A program made the translations under genes and the position numbers. The notes under the pieces are model-generated. The model made no database searches, was not told where the DNA came from, and was given only the letters and a program-made list of their open reading frames with translations. Below are positions 9,598 through 18,880 of a DNA stretch of 64,000 nt, piece after piece (the first letter of the stretch is position 1; each line of letters starts with the position of its first letter). The DNA comes from Streptomyces sp. DHE7-1 (GTDB taxonomy: Bacteria > Actinomycetota > Actinomycetes > Streptomycetales > Streptomycetaceae): the NCBI GenBank assembly GCA_016432725.1, contig JACJDG010000003.1, forward strand, positions 3,038,001 through 3,102,000, in the 5' to 3' direction.

Positions 9598-10967
9598 TCA
9601 CACCTCGGCGTAGCTGAGCTGCGGCTTCGCCTCAGCGGTGGTGCCGGATGCGGCCCGGGTGGCCGAACCGCGAAGGTATACGGCCCAGGTCACCGCGAAG
9701 CAGGCGCCGTAGAAGACGAGGAAGGCGACGAAGGCGCCGGTGCCGGAGCCGTAGGACAGGAAGGACTGGCGGAAGGCGAGGTTGATGCCGACACCGCCGA
9801 GCGCGCCGACCGCCCCGATGAGGCCCATGGCGGCCCCGGACAGCCGCCGTCCGTGAGCGGCCGCCGCCTCGCCCGTGAGTCCGCTGGCGAGGGCCTTGGC
9901 CTGGAAGATCCCGGGGATCATCTTGTACGTCGACCCGTTGCCGAGCCCGCTGAGCACGAACAGCACCACGAAGACCGGCACGAACAGCGCCAGCGACTTC
10001 TCCATGCTGGCCACGACGAGCACGGCGGTGGCGGCGGCCATGCCGACGTAGTTCCACAGGGTGATCCGCGCCCCGCCGTACCTGTCGGCGAGCCAGCCCC
10101 CGACGGGCCGGATCAGCGAGCCGAGCAGCGGGCCGATGAAGGTGAGGTACGCGGCCTGCAGCGGGGTGCGCCCGAACTGGTTGGTCAGCACCTGCCCGAA
10201 GGCGAAGCTGTAGCCGATGAACGAGCCGAAGGTGCCGATGTAGAGGAAGGCCATGATCCAGGTGTGGCCGTCCTTCGCCGCGTCCCTGGCGGCGCCGGTG
10301 TCGTTCTTCACCGAGGCGAGGTTGTCCATGAACAGCGCGGCGAGGACGGCGGCGACCACGATCAGCGGGATGTAGATCCCGAGCAGTACCCGCGGCCCGC
10401 CGCTCGCCCCGATGATCGCGAGGGCGATGAGCTGGATGACCGGCACACCGATGTTCCCGCCCCGGCGTTCAGCCCGAGCGCCCAGCCCTTCTTCCGCAGC
10501 GGGAAGAAGGCGTTGATGTTGGTCATGGAGGAGGCGAAGTTGCCGCCGCCGATACCGGCCAGCAGCCCGACCAGCAGGAAGGTGGAGAAGGAGGTCCCCG
10601 GCTCCATCACCACGAACGCGGCGACCGTCGGCACGAGCAGGAGGCTCGCCGAGACGATCGTCCAGTTCCGCCCGCCGAAGACGGCGACGGCGAACGTGTA
10701 CGGCACTCGCACGACCGCGCCGACCAGCGTGACGACGGAGGTCAGCAGGAACTTGTCGGCGGGGGTGAGTCCGTACTCGGGGCCCATGAAGAGCACGAGC
10801 ACGGACCACAGGGTCCAGACCGAGAACCCGATGTGCTCGGAGAGCACGGAGAACCACAGGTTCCGCCGGGCGACCTTCTCCCCGGTCGCCCTCCAGAACC
10901 CCTCGTCCTCGGGATCCCAGCGCTCGATCCAGCGACCGCTGCGACGGATTGGGGCCGGACCTGTCAT
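9598..10967 (-). CDS. narK: Nitrate/nitrite transporter NarK (MFS); one frameshift in the sequence
   Basis: Major facilitator protein that moves nitrate in or nitrite out across the cell membrane. Family motifs include GIGGGNFASSMTNINAFFP (nitrate signature region) and GLGNGSTYKMIP. About 12 membrane helices are apparent. The ATG at 10967 follows a good GGAGG. The frame is broken at a C run at 10460-10463; restoring one base links LNAG to GGNIGVPVIQLIALAIIG and gives about 456 residues. A terminator follows, and a candidate GlnR box lies upstream at 11034-11049. The neighbour nnaR supports a role in assimilation rather than respiration. Confidence 0.9.
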
Positions 10968-11033
10968 GACGCCTCCACGGTGCTCCGGGACTCGGTGGTT
11001 CGCGGTGATGAGTCCCGAAGGTAGGGAGGGCGC

Positions 11034-11049
11034 GTTTCCTGGCTGTGGC
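11034..11049 (-). promoter_or_regulatory. Candidate GlnR box upstream of narK
   Basis: Minus strand GCCAC-AGCCAG-GAAAC compared with gTnAc-n6-GaAAc: the second half is perfect and the first has C for T. It is 67-82 bases upstream of the narK start. Together with the box before nnaR it suggests shared GlnR control; single-site evidence only. Confidence 0.4.
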
Positions 11050-11077
11050 TGTGGGTGACCGGTAGGGAACTTTGCTC

Positions 11078-12088
11078 TCACCTCGCGGCGGGGGCGGGTG
11101 AGAGGTCGCACCCGGCCGGAGCCGGGACGCTCATCACATGATCATCAGCGGCTGGAATCCATCGGTCGGTCGGCCGCCGTAGCCACCCCTCGGCCCGCGC
11201 GATGTCGCTCGCGGCCCTGCGGAGCGCCGTCAGCCCGGGATGTACCAGCCCCTTGCGCCAGACCAGCGAGACGGGTGAGAGCGGAACCGGATCGACGAGC
11301 GGCCGCAGCACCGAACGGGGCATGGCCGGAAAGTCCACGACGGCCAGGATCACGTTCCGGGTCTTCGCCATGATCCGCTCGAACTCCTCGTCGCCGACCG
11401 GCAGCGGAAGGGGTGAGGCGAGTCGGATGCCGCGTCCCTCGAAGAGGTGAAGTGCCAGGTCGGTCCACTCCCGGGTGCGCGGGTTCCCCGCGCCGGCGTA
11501 CACCGTCTCCCCGGCCAGCGCCGCCAGCGGGACCTCCGGCAGGGCGGCCAGCGGGTGGTCGTCGGGCAGGACGACGGCCATCGGCTCGTAGCGCACGGGC
11601 TGCTGTTCGAGCCCGGTCCGCAGCGCCGGGTCCAGGCCCGCGAAGCGCCCGAAGGAGACGTCCAGCCGGCCGGCCAGCACCTCGGCCGCCGCTCCGGTCA
11701 GACCGCTCTCGTAGCGGGCCATCAGCTCGCAGTCCGGGGCGAGTTCGCGGGCCCGGTGCAGCACCCGGCGACCGGTGAGCAGGCCGGCGGAGTTGAGGTC
11801 GACCAGCAGCGGCCGGGCCTGGCCGAAGGCGGCGAGCAGATCGTCCTGGGCGGCCAGGACCCGCCGGGCGTGCGGCAGCAGGCGTTCGCCGTCCGCGGTG
11901 AGCGTCACCTGCCGGGTGGTCCGCACGAACAGCTCGGCGCCCAGCTCGCGTTCCAGCCGCCGCACATCACGGCTCAGCGCCTGCTGCGCCACGTACAGAC
12001 GGGCCGCGGCCCGGGTGAAGTGCAGCTCCTCGGCGACGGCGACGAAGGCGCGCAGCAGGCGCGGTTCTATGGCGGCGGGAGCGGGCAT
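11078..12088 (-). CDS. LysR family transcriptional regulator
   Basis: 336 residues from the ATG at 12088. The N-terminal helix-turn-helix is at about residues 8-65 (LLRAFVAVAEELHFTRAAAR, QQALSRDVRRLERELG, LFVRTTRQVTLTADG). The C-terminal effector-binding domain covers about 90-300. It is divergent from the MFS transporter gene, 97 bases apart, the usual arrangement for a LysR protein controlling its neighbour. The stop codon lies 110 bases from the narK start. The effector cannot be told from the sequence. Confidence 0.9.
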   Translation of the reverse strand: MPAPAAIEPRLLRAFVAVAEELHFTRAAARLYVAQQALSRDVRRLERELGAELFVRTTRQVTLTADGERLLPHARRVLAAQDDLLAAFGQARPLLVDLNSAGLLTGRRVLHRARELAPDCELMARYESGLTGAAAEVLAGRLDVSFGRFAGLDPALRTGLEQQPVRYEPMAVVLPDDHPLAALPEVPLAALAGETVYAGAGNPRTREWTDLALHLFEGRGIRLASPLPLPVGDEEFERIMAKTRNVILAVVDFPAMPRSVLRPLVDPVPLSPVSLVWRKGLVHPGLTALRRAASDIARAEGWLRRPTDRWIPAADDHVMSVPAPAGCDLSPAPAAR

Positions 12089-12185
12089 GGCGGCGAATCT
12101 ACAACCCCGATTCACAACGCGGACGCGTGAGTCGGCTCCGAGAAGGTGTTGGACCGGGTGATCCACTCCGGGCCACCGTGGAGCC

Positions 12186-13454
12186 ATGCCGCTACAGACC
12201 ACCGAGGACAGCCGGATACCGGACGAGCAGTGCGGGGACGGGGGAACGGGGCAGCCCCGTGGATACCGGGGGCTCTTCTCCCGTCCCGGCACGCGCGCCT
12301 TCACCGCGGGCAACCTCGTCGCCCGGCTGCCCATGGGCATGTTCGGTGTGAGCGCAGTCGTGATGATCGCCGGGGCCCGCGGCTCGTACGCGCTCGCCGG
12401 CGCCGTCACCGCCGCCGGTCTGGCGGCGACCGGGGTGGCCGGGCCGTGGATCGCGCGGCTCGTGGACCGGCACGGGCAGGCCCGGGTCGCCGTACCGGCC
12501 ACCCTCACGGCCGTGCTGGGCAGCCTCGCCCTGCTGCTGTGCGTGCGCTTCGGCGCCCCGGACTGGACGCTGTTCGCCTCCTACGCCGCCACCGCCGCCA
12601 CCCCGAACATCGGCGGCCTGTCCCGCGCCCGCTGGGCCCACCTGCTGCGCGACGATCCCGCCGCCCTGCACACCGCCAACTCCTTCGAGCAGGCCGCCGA
12701 CGAGCTGTGCTTCATGCTGGGCCCGGTGCTGGCCGCCTTCCTGACCGGCACGTTCTTCCCGGAGGCGGGCACGCTCGCCGGGTCGGTACTGCTGCTGGCC
12801 GGCATGCTGCTGTTCACCGCGCAGCGGGCGACCGAGCCGCCGCCGTCGGCCCGTTCCAAGGCCCGGTCACCGTTGCGCAGCGCGGGGATTCCGGCGCTGC
12901 TGGCCTGCTTCGCGGCGACCGGCATGGTCTTCGGCTCGATGGAGGTCGTCACGATCGCGTACGCCGACGCCCAGGGGCACCGGGCGGCGGCCGGCCTGGT
13001 GCTCGCGTTGCAGGCGGCGGGCTCGTGCGCGGCCGGTCTGCTGTACGGCGCCCTGAAACCGGCCGGACTCGGCCTGCCCCGCTGCCTGTTCGCGATGGCC
13101 GTCCTGATGACGCTGCCCTGGCTGGCCGCCGCCACCACGGGCTCCCTGGTCGCCCTGGCGGGTGCGCTGCTGGTGGCGGGCATGGCGACGGCGCCGACGA
13201 TGGTGACCGCGATGACCCTGGTGCAGGCCCGCACCCCGGCCGACCGGCTCAACGAGGGCATGAGCCTCGTCGTCACCGGCCTGCTCACCGGCATCGCCTG
13301 CGGCTCGGCGGCCGGCGGCTGGGCGGCCGAGCACGCCTCCCCGGCCACGGGCTTCGCGGCACCGGCTGCCGCGGCCGCCGTGGCCCTGGTGATCGGCGCC
13401 TCGCGGCTCCGGACGGGGGCGGCCGGGCGGCCGGGCGCTCGTCGGGCGGTGTAG
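12186..13454 (+). CDS. Major facilitator superfamily transporter
   Basis: 422 residues with about 12 hydrophobic segments and no frameshift. After a short soluble N-terminus (1-30) come FTAGNLVARLPMGMFGVSAV and the MFS loop IARLVDRHGQARV between helices 2 and 3. It resembles drug/sugar-efflux-like MFS proteins common in Streptomyces, but the substrate cannot be named. GGAG sits just before the ATG at 12186. It is divergent from the LysR gene at 11078-12088, which is its likely regulator. Confidence 0.85.
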   Translation: MPLQTTEDSRIPDEQCGDGGTGQPRGYRGLFSRPGTRAFTAGNLVARLPMGMFGVSAVVMIAGARGSYALAGAVTAAGLAATGVAGPWIARLVDRHGQARVAVPATLTAVLGSLALLLCVRFGAPDWTLFASYAATAATPNIGGLSRARWAHLLRDDPAALHTANSFEQAADELCFMLGPVLAAFLTGTFFPEAGTLAGSVLLLAGMLLFTAQRATEPPPSARSKARSPLRSAGIPALLACFAATGMVFGSMEVVTIAYADAQGHRAAAGLVLALQAAGSCAAGLLYGALKPAGLGLPRCLFAMAVLMTLPWLAAATTGSLVALAGALLVAGMATAPTMVTAMTLVQARTPADRLNEGMSLVVTGLLTGIACGSAAGGWAAEHASPATGFAAPAAAAAVALVIGASRLRTGAAGRPGARRAV

Positions 13455-13494
13455 CGCTCCGGCTGTTTCGATGGTCGCAGGGAGGTGCGGATGC

Positions 13495-14162
13495 GTGACG
13501 GGCTCGCTGTCCCCGGAGAACATCGTCGAGGTGACCCGGATGCTGGACCTGACGGGAGTGTTCGCCAACGGGACCCTCGGCGGGGTGCTGGCGCGGAGCC
13601 GCCGGCTGGACCTCTTCGGCTTCCTGGTCATCGGCATCGTCTCCGGTCTCGGCGGCGGCATCCTCCGCGACACCCTGCTGCAGCACGGGACGCCCGTCGC
13701 CCTGACGGACTACAGCTATCTCGCCGTCGCCACCGCCGGGACCCTGCTGGCCTTCGTGGCCGACCTGAGCCGTCACACCTCCGGCTGGACCTTCAACCTG
13801 CTCGACGCGCTGGCGATCAGCGTCTGGGCGATCGCCGGGGCGCAGAAGACCCTCTCCGTCGGCCTCGGCTGGCTGCCCGCCGTGCTGCTGGGCACGATCA
13901 CGGCGGTCGGCGGCGGCGCCATCCGGGACCTGCTGCTGGCCCACACCCCTCCATCTTCGGCGGTACCCCCCTGTACGCGACCGTCGCCGTGCTGGTGAGC
14001 GGCGTGATGGTCCTCTGCAGCCGGCTCGGCGTGCCCACCGTCGGCATCGTGGCCGGGATCTTCCTCGGCGTCGCCCTGCGGATCGTGTCGCTGCTCCGGG
14101 GCTGGCACCTGCCGGGCAGCCGTGACTGGCGGCCCAGGGCGTCACGCGACCGCGGTTCGTGA
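13495..14162 (+). CDS. TRIC/UPF0126 family membrane channel protein; one frameshift in the sequence
   Basis: Two repeated three-helix units, each with a GGGxxRD motif: GLGGGILRDTLL (near 13645) and VGGGAIRDLLL (near 13910). This matches the UPF0126 group related to trimeric intracellular cation channels; some members are annotated as glycine transporters. The GTG at 13495 is favoured because GGGAGG lies about 9 bases upstream. The frame breaks at C run 13946-13949; one added base restores HTPSIFGGTPLYATVAV and about 222 residues. It begins 40 bases after the MFS gene. Confidence 0.82.
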
Positions 14163-14228
14163 CCCGGACGGGCGAGAGGCGGGGGACCCCGGGGGATACC
14201 CACGAGGAACCAGGAGCACCGCACAGCC

Positions 14229-15500
14229 ATGAGCCTCAAGGAACACGTGGACGAGGTCGTAGCCGGGCTCGGTGACGTCCGGCCCGAGCTGGAGGGCTTC
14301 TACGAGGACCTGCACACCCACCCGGAGCTGGGCCACCAGGAACACCGGACGGCGACCCGGGTGGCGGAACGTCTGCGGAACTGGGGCTACCAGGTGCACG
14401 ACGGGATCGGCGGCACCGGCGTGGTCGGTGTACTGGCCAACGGGGACGGGCCGACGGTGCTGCTGCGCGCCGACATGGACGCGCTGCCGGTGCGCGAGGA
14501 GACCGGTCTGCCGTACGCCAGCAGGGCCGTCGGCAAGGACGCGACCGGCCGGGAGGTGCCGGTGGCGCACGCCTGCGGTCATGACATGCACGTCACCTGC
14601 CTGCTGGGCGCGGCCCGGCTGCTGGCGGCCGCCCGGAAACCGTGGCGGGGCACGCTGGTGGCCCTGTTCCAGCCGGCCGAGGAGCCGGGCGACGGCGCCG
14701 ACCGGATGCTCGCCGACGGGCTCACCGGCCTCGTTCCGCGGCCGGACGTGGCGTTCGCCCAGCATGTGCTGCCCTATCCGGCGGGGCGGGTCGGCACCCG
14801 CGCCGGTTCCTTCCTGTCCGCGGCGGACAACATCCGTGTCACCGTCCACGGCAGGGGCGCGCACGGCTCCGCGCCGCAGGCCGCGATCGACCCGGTGGTG
14901 ATGGCGTCGATGATCGTCGTCCGGCTCCAGACGATCGTCTCGCGCGAGCTGGCCGCCACCTGGCCGGCGGTGCTCACGGTGGGCTCGGTGCAGTCGGGCA
15001 CCAGCGGCAACGTGATCCCGGAGTCGGCGGAACTGCTGCTGAACGCGCGCACCTACGACGAGGGGACCCGGGAGGCCGTCCTGGCCGCGGTGCGGCGGAT
15101 CGTGGCCGCCGAGTGCGCCGCCTCCGGAGCGACCCGCGAGCCGGAGATCGAGGAGGGCACCCGTTTCCCGCCGACCGTCAACGACGCGGCGGTGACCCGC
15201 GAGGTGGCCGCCGCCTTCAGCGAGGTCTTCGGGGACGACGCGGGCACGGTCGAACTGCAGAGCGCGAGCGAGGACTTCAGCCGCATCCCGGACGCGTTCG
15301 GCGTCCCGTACACCTACTGGGCCCTCGGCTGCGTCGACCCGGACACCTACGAGGCCGCCCGGCGGCGCGGCACGGTGGCACAGGACATCCCGGTCAACCA
15401 CAGCTCACGGTTCGCGCCGGTCCTCCAGCCGACCCTGGACACGGGTGTCCGCGCGCTGGTCACGGCCACGCTCTCGCGCCTCGCCCGGCGGACCGCATGA
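14229..15500 (+). CDS. M20D family amidohydrolase / metallopeptidase
   Basis: 423 residues, intact. It resembles N-acyl-amino-acid and hippurate hydrolases that use one or two metal ions. Visible metal and catalytic residues: LLRADMDALPV (Asp82), AHACGHDMH (Cys116, His118, His121) and QPAEE (Glu151-Glu152). The dimerisation domain lies at about 195-310 (VHGRGAHGSAPQAAIDP), with a C-terminal SASEDFS motif. The cysteine in ACGHDMH is typical of the M20D amidohydrolases (HipO/IAA-amino-acid type). The natural substrate is unknown. A ribosome site (AGGAG) lies somewhat far upstream of the ATG. A terminator follows. Confidence 0.9.
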   Translation: MSLKEHVDEVVAGLGDVRPELEGFYEDLHTHPELGHQEHRTATRVAERLRNWGYQVHDGIGGTGVVGVLANGDGPTVLLRADMDALPVREETGLPYASRAVGKDATGREVPVAHACGHDMHVTCLLGAARLLAAARKPWRGTLVALFQPAEEPGDGADRMLADGLTGLVPRPDVAFAQHVLPYPAGRVGTRAGSFLSAADNIRVTVHGRGAHGSAPQAAIDPVVMASMIVVRLQTIVSRELAATWPAVLTVGSVQSGTSGNVIPESAELLLNARTYDEGTREAVLAAVRRIVAAECAASGATREPEIEEGTRFPPTVNDAAVTREVAAAFSEVFGDDAGTVELQSASEDFSRIPDAFGVPYTYWALGCVDPDTYEAARRRGTVAQDIPVNHSSRFAPVLQPTLDTGVRALVTATLSRLARRTA

Positions 15501-15504
15501 CAAA

Positions 15505-15532
15505 GGCCCCGCCGCTCCGGAGCGACGGGGCC
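15505..15532 (+). terminator. Terminator of the M20 amidohydrolase gene
   Basis: Inverted repeat with 14-base arms (15505-15518 and 15519-15532) and one mismatch, directly after the stop codon at 15498-15500. No U run, as is common in Streptomyces. Confidence 0.7.
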
Positions 15533-15631
15533 CTGCCCACATGGGATGAGGGGCCCGGGGTCATGCCCCGGAGATCCCGACGGGACGGACTGGGCTCGCG
15601 TTCGTTGCGAGCACGGTCCACCACCGTCTCG

Positions 15632-16015
15632 TGGAGATGGCGGGAATCGAACCCGCGTCCAACGGTGCGGAACCAGGGCTTCTCCGTGTGCAGTTCGCTT
15701 CGCTTTTCTCAGCCCCGGCGATCACGCGAACAAGTCGCCGACGGGCTCAGTCACTGTTTGATTTCCCTCTTCACCCCGTGACCGGGATCAAGGTTTAGTC
15801 CCCTAGTCGATGCCAGGATCCGGGACGGGAACAGGCCCGGGCTGACACTCCCGTAAGAGCTTCGCTAGCTGCTAATTAGGCAGCGAGGGCGAAGTGGGAG
15901 GAATCGCGCTTGGTGTTGGCGATTATTGTTTTCGGCCTGTGGTTTACGAGATCATGGCCGCTTCCTCGACACGCTTCCCCTGCTTCGACAGCCGCTGTCG
16001 AAACCGATCATCCCC
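15632..16015 (-). ncRNA. ssrA: Transfer-messenger RNA (ssrA)
   Basis: Rescues stalled ribosomes with SmpB and tags the unfinished protein. On the minus strand the 5' end is GGGGATGATCGGTTTCGAC (from 16015). The 3' end carries the T-arm GGTTCGATTCC and the acceptor strand CATCTCC, pairing with GGGGATG with one G-U, then discriminator A at 15632. CCA is not encoded. The tag frame runs from GCC (15920) to TAA (15876-15878) and reads ANTKRDSSHFALAA, ending in the usual ALAA protease signal. Length is about 384 nt. It lies just downstream of smpB on the same strand. Confidence 0.95.
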
Positions 16016-16135
16016 ATGTTGATTTTTCAATCCCTCCGGAGAGGGGCTTGCACCCTCGACGGGGTGCGTTGCCATCGTACGTGACCAACGCGGGTCGGTG
16101 CCAGCCTATTCCCGCCGGTCGCGCCGGTCCGGCGA

Positions 16136-16615
16136 CTAGGCCCGCTGCTTGCGCCGCACGGCCGACATCGCGCGGTCCGCCTCACGCCGGTCCTGCTTCT
16201 CACGCAGGGTCTGGCGCTTGTCGTACTCCTTCTTGCCCTTCGCCAGCGCGATCTCGACCTTGGCCCGGCCGTCCTTGAAGTACAGGGCGAGGGGCACGAT
16301 CGTGTGACCCGTCTCCTGGGACTTCGCCTCGAGCTTGGCGATCTCGTCGCGGTGCAGCAGCAGCTTCCGCTTGCGCCGGGCGCTGTGGTTGGTCCAGGTG
16401 CCCTGGCTGTACTCGGGCACGTGCACGTTGTGCAGCCACGCTTCGTGACCGTCCAGTTGCACGAAGCCGTCGACGAGCGAGGCCCGCCCCTGGCGCAACG
16501 ACTTCACCTCGGTGCCCATGAGCACGAGACCGGCCTCGTACGTGTCGAGGATGAGGTAGTCGTGCCGCGCCTTCTTGTTCTGCGCGATCAGCTTGCGCCC
16601 TTTTTCCTTAGCCAT
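16136..16615 (-). CDS. smpB: SsrA-binding protein SmpB
   Basis: 159 residues from the ATG at 16615 ([20 protein letters not shown]). It binds tmRNA and delivers it to stalled ribosomes. Family blocks: [31 protein letters not shown], and the basic C-terminal tail [20 protein letters not shown], which enters the mRNA channel. No strong ribosome site precedes this ATG, and an in-frame ATG 12 bases upstream is possible; the start was chosen by family length. It lies between the S41 protease gene (57 bases) and ssrA (120 bases), all on the minus strand. Confidence 0.95.
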   Translation of the reverse strand: MAKEKGRKLIAQNKKARHDYLILDTYEAGLVLMGTEVKSLRQGRASLVDGFVQLDGHEAWLHNVHVPEYSQGTWTNHSARRKRKLLLHRDEIAKLEAKSQETGHTIVPLALYFKDGRAKVEIALAKGKKEYDKRQTLREKQDRREADRAMSAVRRKQRA

Positions 16616-16671
16616 AGTGCCGACCATTTTCGCACCATGGAGGGGTGCGGGGGAAGTGCATTAAAGAGGCG

Positions 16672-17850
16672 CTACGAGGGGTCGCCCAGACCGCCCAGGA
16701 CCGTCTGCGCCCGGCGCAGCGCCTGCGGCCCCGCGTCCAGGTCGGGGGTGATGCCCCGGCCGTCGACCGCGCGGCCGGACGGGGTGCGGTAGTGGCCCAC
16801 GGTCAGCTCGGCCACCGAGCCGTCGGGCAGCTCGGTGGGCATCTGGACGGAGCCCTTGCCGAAGGTGCGGGTGCCGATCACCACCGCGCGGCCCCGGTCC
16901 TGCAGGGCGCCGGTGAGCATCTCGGCCGCGCTCATCGTGCCGCCGTCGACCAGGGTGACCAGGGGCCGGCCGGTGTCGCCGCCGCTGTCGGCGTGCAGCG
17001 CGCGCTGGGCGCCGTCGACGTCGTAGGTGGCGACGAGACCGCCGTCGAGGAAGGCGGAGGCGGTCTCCACGGACTCGGTGACCAGACCGCCGGAGTTCCC
17101 CCGCAGGTCGAGGACGATGCCGGCGCCGGCCGGGGCCCGGTGCACCGCGGCGCGCACGGAGTCCCCGGAGCCCTTGGTGAAGGCGGCGACCTTGATGACG
17201 GTGACCCTGCCGGGCAGCTCGCTGACGGTCACCGGGTCCGTGGACAGCCTGGCCCGTCGCAGGGTCTCGGTCCACGCGCGCGCGCCGCGCCGGAGGCCGA
17301 GCGTCACGGTCGTGCCGGCGGCCGCGTCCTCGGCGTCGCCGCGCAGTAACGAGACCACGTCGGTGACCGGCCGGCCGGCCACCTCCGTGCCGTCGACACT
17401 GCGCAGCCGGTCGCCCTTGCGGATCCCGGCGCCGGCCGCGGGCGAGCCGGGCTGCACCCGGGTCACCTCGATCCGGCCGTCCGGCTCGGCCCGCGCCCAC
17501 AGCCCGGTGCCGGTGTACTGGCCGTCCAGGGCCTCCTGGAACTCCTGGTACTCGCCCTCGGAGTAGACGGCTCCCCAGCGGTCCCCGCTGCGGCTGACGG
17601 CCCGCTCGGCGGCCTCCATGGGCGACTTGCCGTCGGCCATCGCCTTCGCGGCGGCCCGCCGCACGGCCTCGTGACGGGTGGCCGAAGGCACCGGCTCCGA
17701 GGCGGACTTGGGGCCGGAGCGGGCGCCCAGGCCGGTGTCCGGGAAGGAGCCGGTCGCGGCCCCGGCGACCAGCGCGCAGGCGAAGACCAATGTCAGGGCG
17801 GCCCCACGGCCGGTGCGGCGGGGCTGACAGAACGGGTCACGGCCTGACAT
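16672..17850 (-). CDS. S41 family C-terminal processing peptidase with PDZ domain
   Basis: Serine/lysine protease of the CtpA/Prc type acting outside the membrane. From the ATG at 17850 (392 residues) there is an N-terminal membrane segment or signal (ALTLVFACALVAGAATG, about 18-34). A PDZ domain follows at about 112-198 (VQPGSPAAGAGIRKGDRLRS), then the S41 domain with DLRGNSGGL. The catalytic serine is in DGGTMSAAE (Ser307) and the lysine in RTFGKGSVQ (Lys332). It follows ftsX on the same strand with a hairpin between them. The link to FtsEX-controlled cell-wall hydrolysis is suggested by position only. Confidence 0.92.
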   Translation of the reverse strand: MSGRDPFCQPRRTGRGAALTLVFACALVAGAATGSFPDTGLGARSGPKSASEPVPSATRHEAVRRAAAKAMADGKSPMEAAERAVSRSGDRWGAVYSEGEYQEFQEALDGQYTGTGLWARAEPDGRIEVTRVQPGSPAAGAGIRKGDRLRSVDGTEVAGRPVTDVVSLLRGDAEDAAAGTTVTLGLRRGARAWTETLRRARLSTDPVTVSELPGRVTVIKVAAFTKGSGDSVRAAVHRAPAGAGIVLDLRGNSGGLVTESVETASAFLDGGLVATYDVDGAQRALHADSGGDTGRPLVTLVDGGTMSAAEMLTGALQDRGRAVVIGTRTFGKGSVQMPTELPDGSVAELTVGHYRTPSGRAVDGRGITPDLDAGPQALRRAQTVLGGLGDPS

Positions 17851-17875
17851 GGCGGTGAGTCTAGGACAACGACGA

Positions 17876-17907
17876 AGGGCCGTACGGGCGGACGCCCGTA
17901 CGGCCCT
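17876..17907 (-). terminator. Hairpin terminator after ftsX
   Basis: Perfect 14-base arms (17876-17889 and 17894-17907) with a 4-base loop, just past the ftsX stop codon. The following bases are not U-rich. Confidence 0.75.
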
Positions 17908-17918
17908 CTTGGGATGCG

Positions 17919-18836
17919 TCACACCTTCAGGTACTTGCGCAGCGCGAAGAACGCCGCAAGGGCGGGCATCAGCACACTGGTGGCGAGGATCAGCGGCAGC
18001 TTGGTCAACACCGCGTCCCAGCCGACGAAGTTGATCAGCGTGAGCTTGTCGGACAGGGCCATGCCGTGGTCGATCGTGAAGTACCGCCCGACGACCAGGA
18101 AGACGCAGGCGAGGCCGCCGCCGATGAGTCCGGCGACCGCGGCCTCCATGATGAACGGTGCCTGGATGTAGAAGCCCGAGGCGCCGACGAGACGCATGAT
18201 CCCGGTCTCACGCCGACGGCTGAACGCGGACACGCGCACGGTGTTGACGATCAGCAGCAGCGCCACGAGCAGCATCAGCGCCATCACGCCGAGCGCCGCC
18301 CGGTTCATCAGGTTCAGCAACTGGAAGAGGTTGTCCAGGATGCCCTTCTGGTCCTGCACCGACTGCACGCCGTCACGCCCGTTGAAGGCGGTCGCGATGA
18401 CCTGGTACTTCTGCGGGTCCTTGAGCTTGATGCGGTACGACTCCTGCATCTGGTCCGGCGTCAGCGAGCCGGCCAGCGGGGAGTTGCCGAACTGCTCCTT
18501 GTAGTGCTTGTACGCCTCGTCCTGCGACTCGTAGGTCACCTTCTCGACGATGGTCATCTTGTCGAGGTCGGTGCGGATCTGCTTCTTCTGGTCCTCGGTG
18601 ACCGCGCCCTTGGCGCAGTTGACGTCCGACTGCGCGTCGCTCTTGTTGCACAGGAAGATCGAGACGTTGACCTTGTCGTACCAGTAGCCCTTCATGGTGC
18701 TCACCTGGTCGCTCATCAGCAGGGAGCCGCCGAACAGGGCCAGGGACAGGGCGACGGAGACGATGACGGCGAAGGTCATCGTCAGGTTGCGGCGGAGACC
18801 GACACCGATCTCCGACAGGACGAACTGGGCGCGCAT
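17919..18836 (-). CDS. ftsX: Cell division protein FtsX
   Basis: Membrane partner of FtsE; the complex activates wall hydrolases during division. 305 residues: a short cytoplasmic N-terminus and a first membrane helix at about 20-42. A large outer domain follows (about 45-170), carrying two cysteines (FLCNKSD and VNCAKG) that could form a disulfide. Three C-terminal helices are present (AALGVMALMLLVALLLIVN, FIMEAAVAGLIGGGLACVFL, ILATSVLMPALAAFFAL). The loop SRRRETGIMRLVGAS between helices 2 and 3 is a family hallmark. It follows ftsE by 44 bases. Confidence 0.95.
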   Translation of the reverse strand: MRAQFVLSEIGVGLRRNLTMTFAVIVSVALSLALFGGSLLMSDQVSTMKGYWYDKVNVSIFLCNKSDAQSDVNCAKGAVTEDQKKQIRTDLDKMTIVEKVTYESQDEAYKHYKEQFGNSPLAGSLTPDQMQESYRIKLKDPQKYQVIATAFNGRDGVQSVQDQKGILDNLFQLLNLMNRAALGVMALMLLVALLLIVNTVRVSAFSRRRETGIMRLVGASGFYIQAPFIMEAAVAGLIGGGLACVFLVVGRYFTIDHGMALSDKLTLINFVGWDAVLTKLPLILATSVLMPALAAFFALRKYLKV

Positions 18837-18880
18837 GGCGTCGGATCAAGCCTTTCCGGGGACGTGACTGGGGCGGCGGG

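Noticed and set aside
8346..11058. Long plus-strand open frames opposite nnaR and narK
   Set aside because: High G+C leaves antisense frames open. These are rich in Arg, Pro and Ser, have no ribosome site and lie opposite well-supported genes.
15545..15600. Ordinary tRNA gene near 15640
   Set aside because: The T-arm and acceptor sequence belong to the 3' end of tmRNA; the matching 5' half lies about 370 bases away with the tag frame between.
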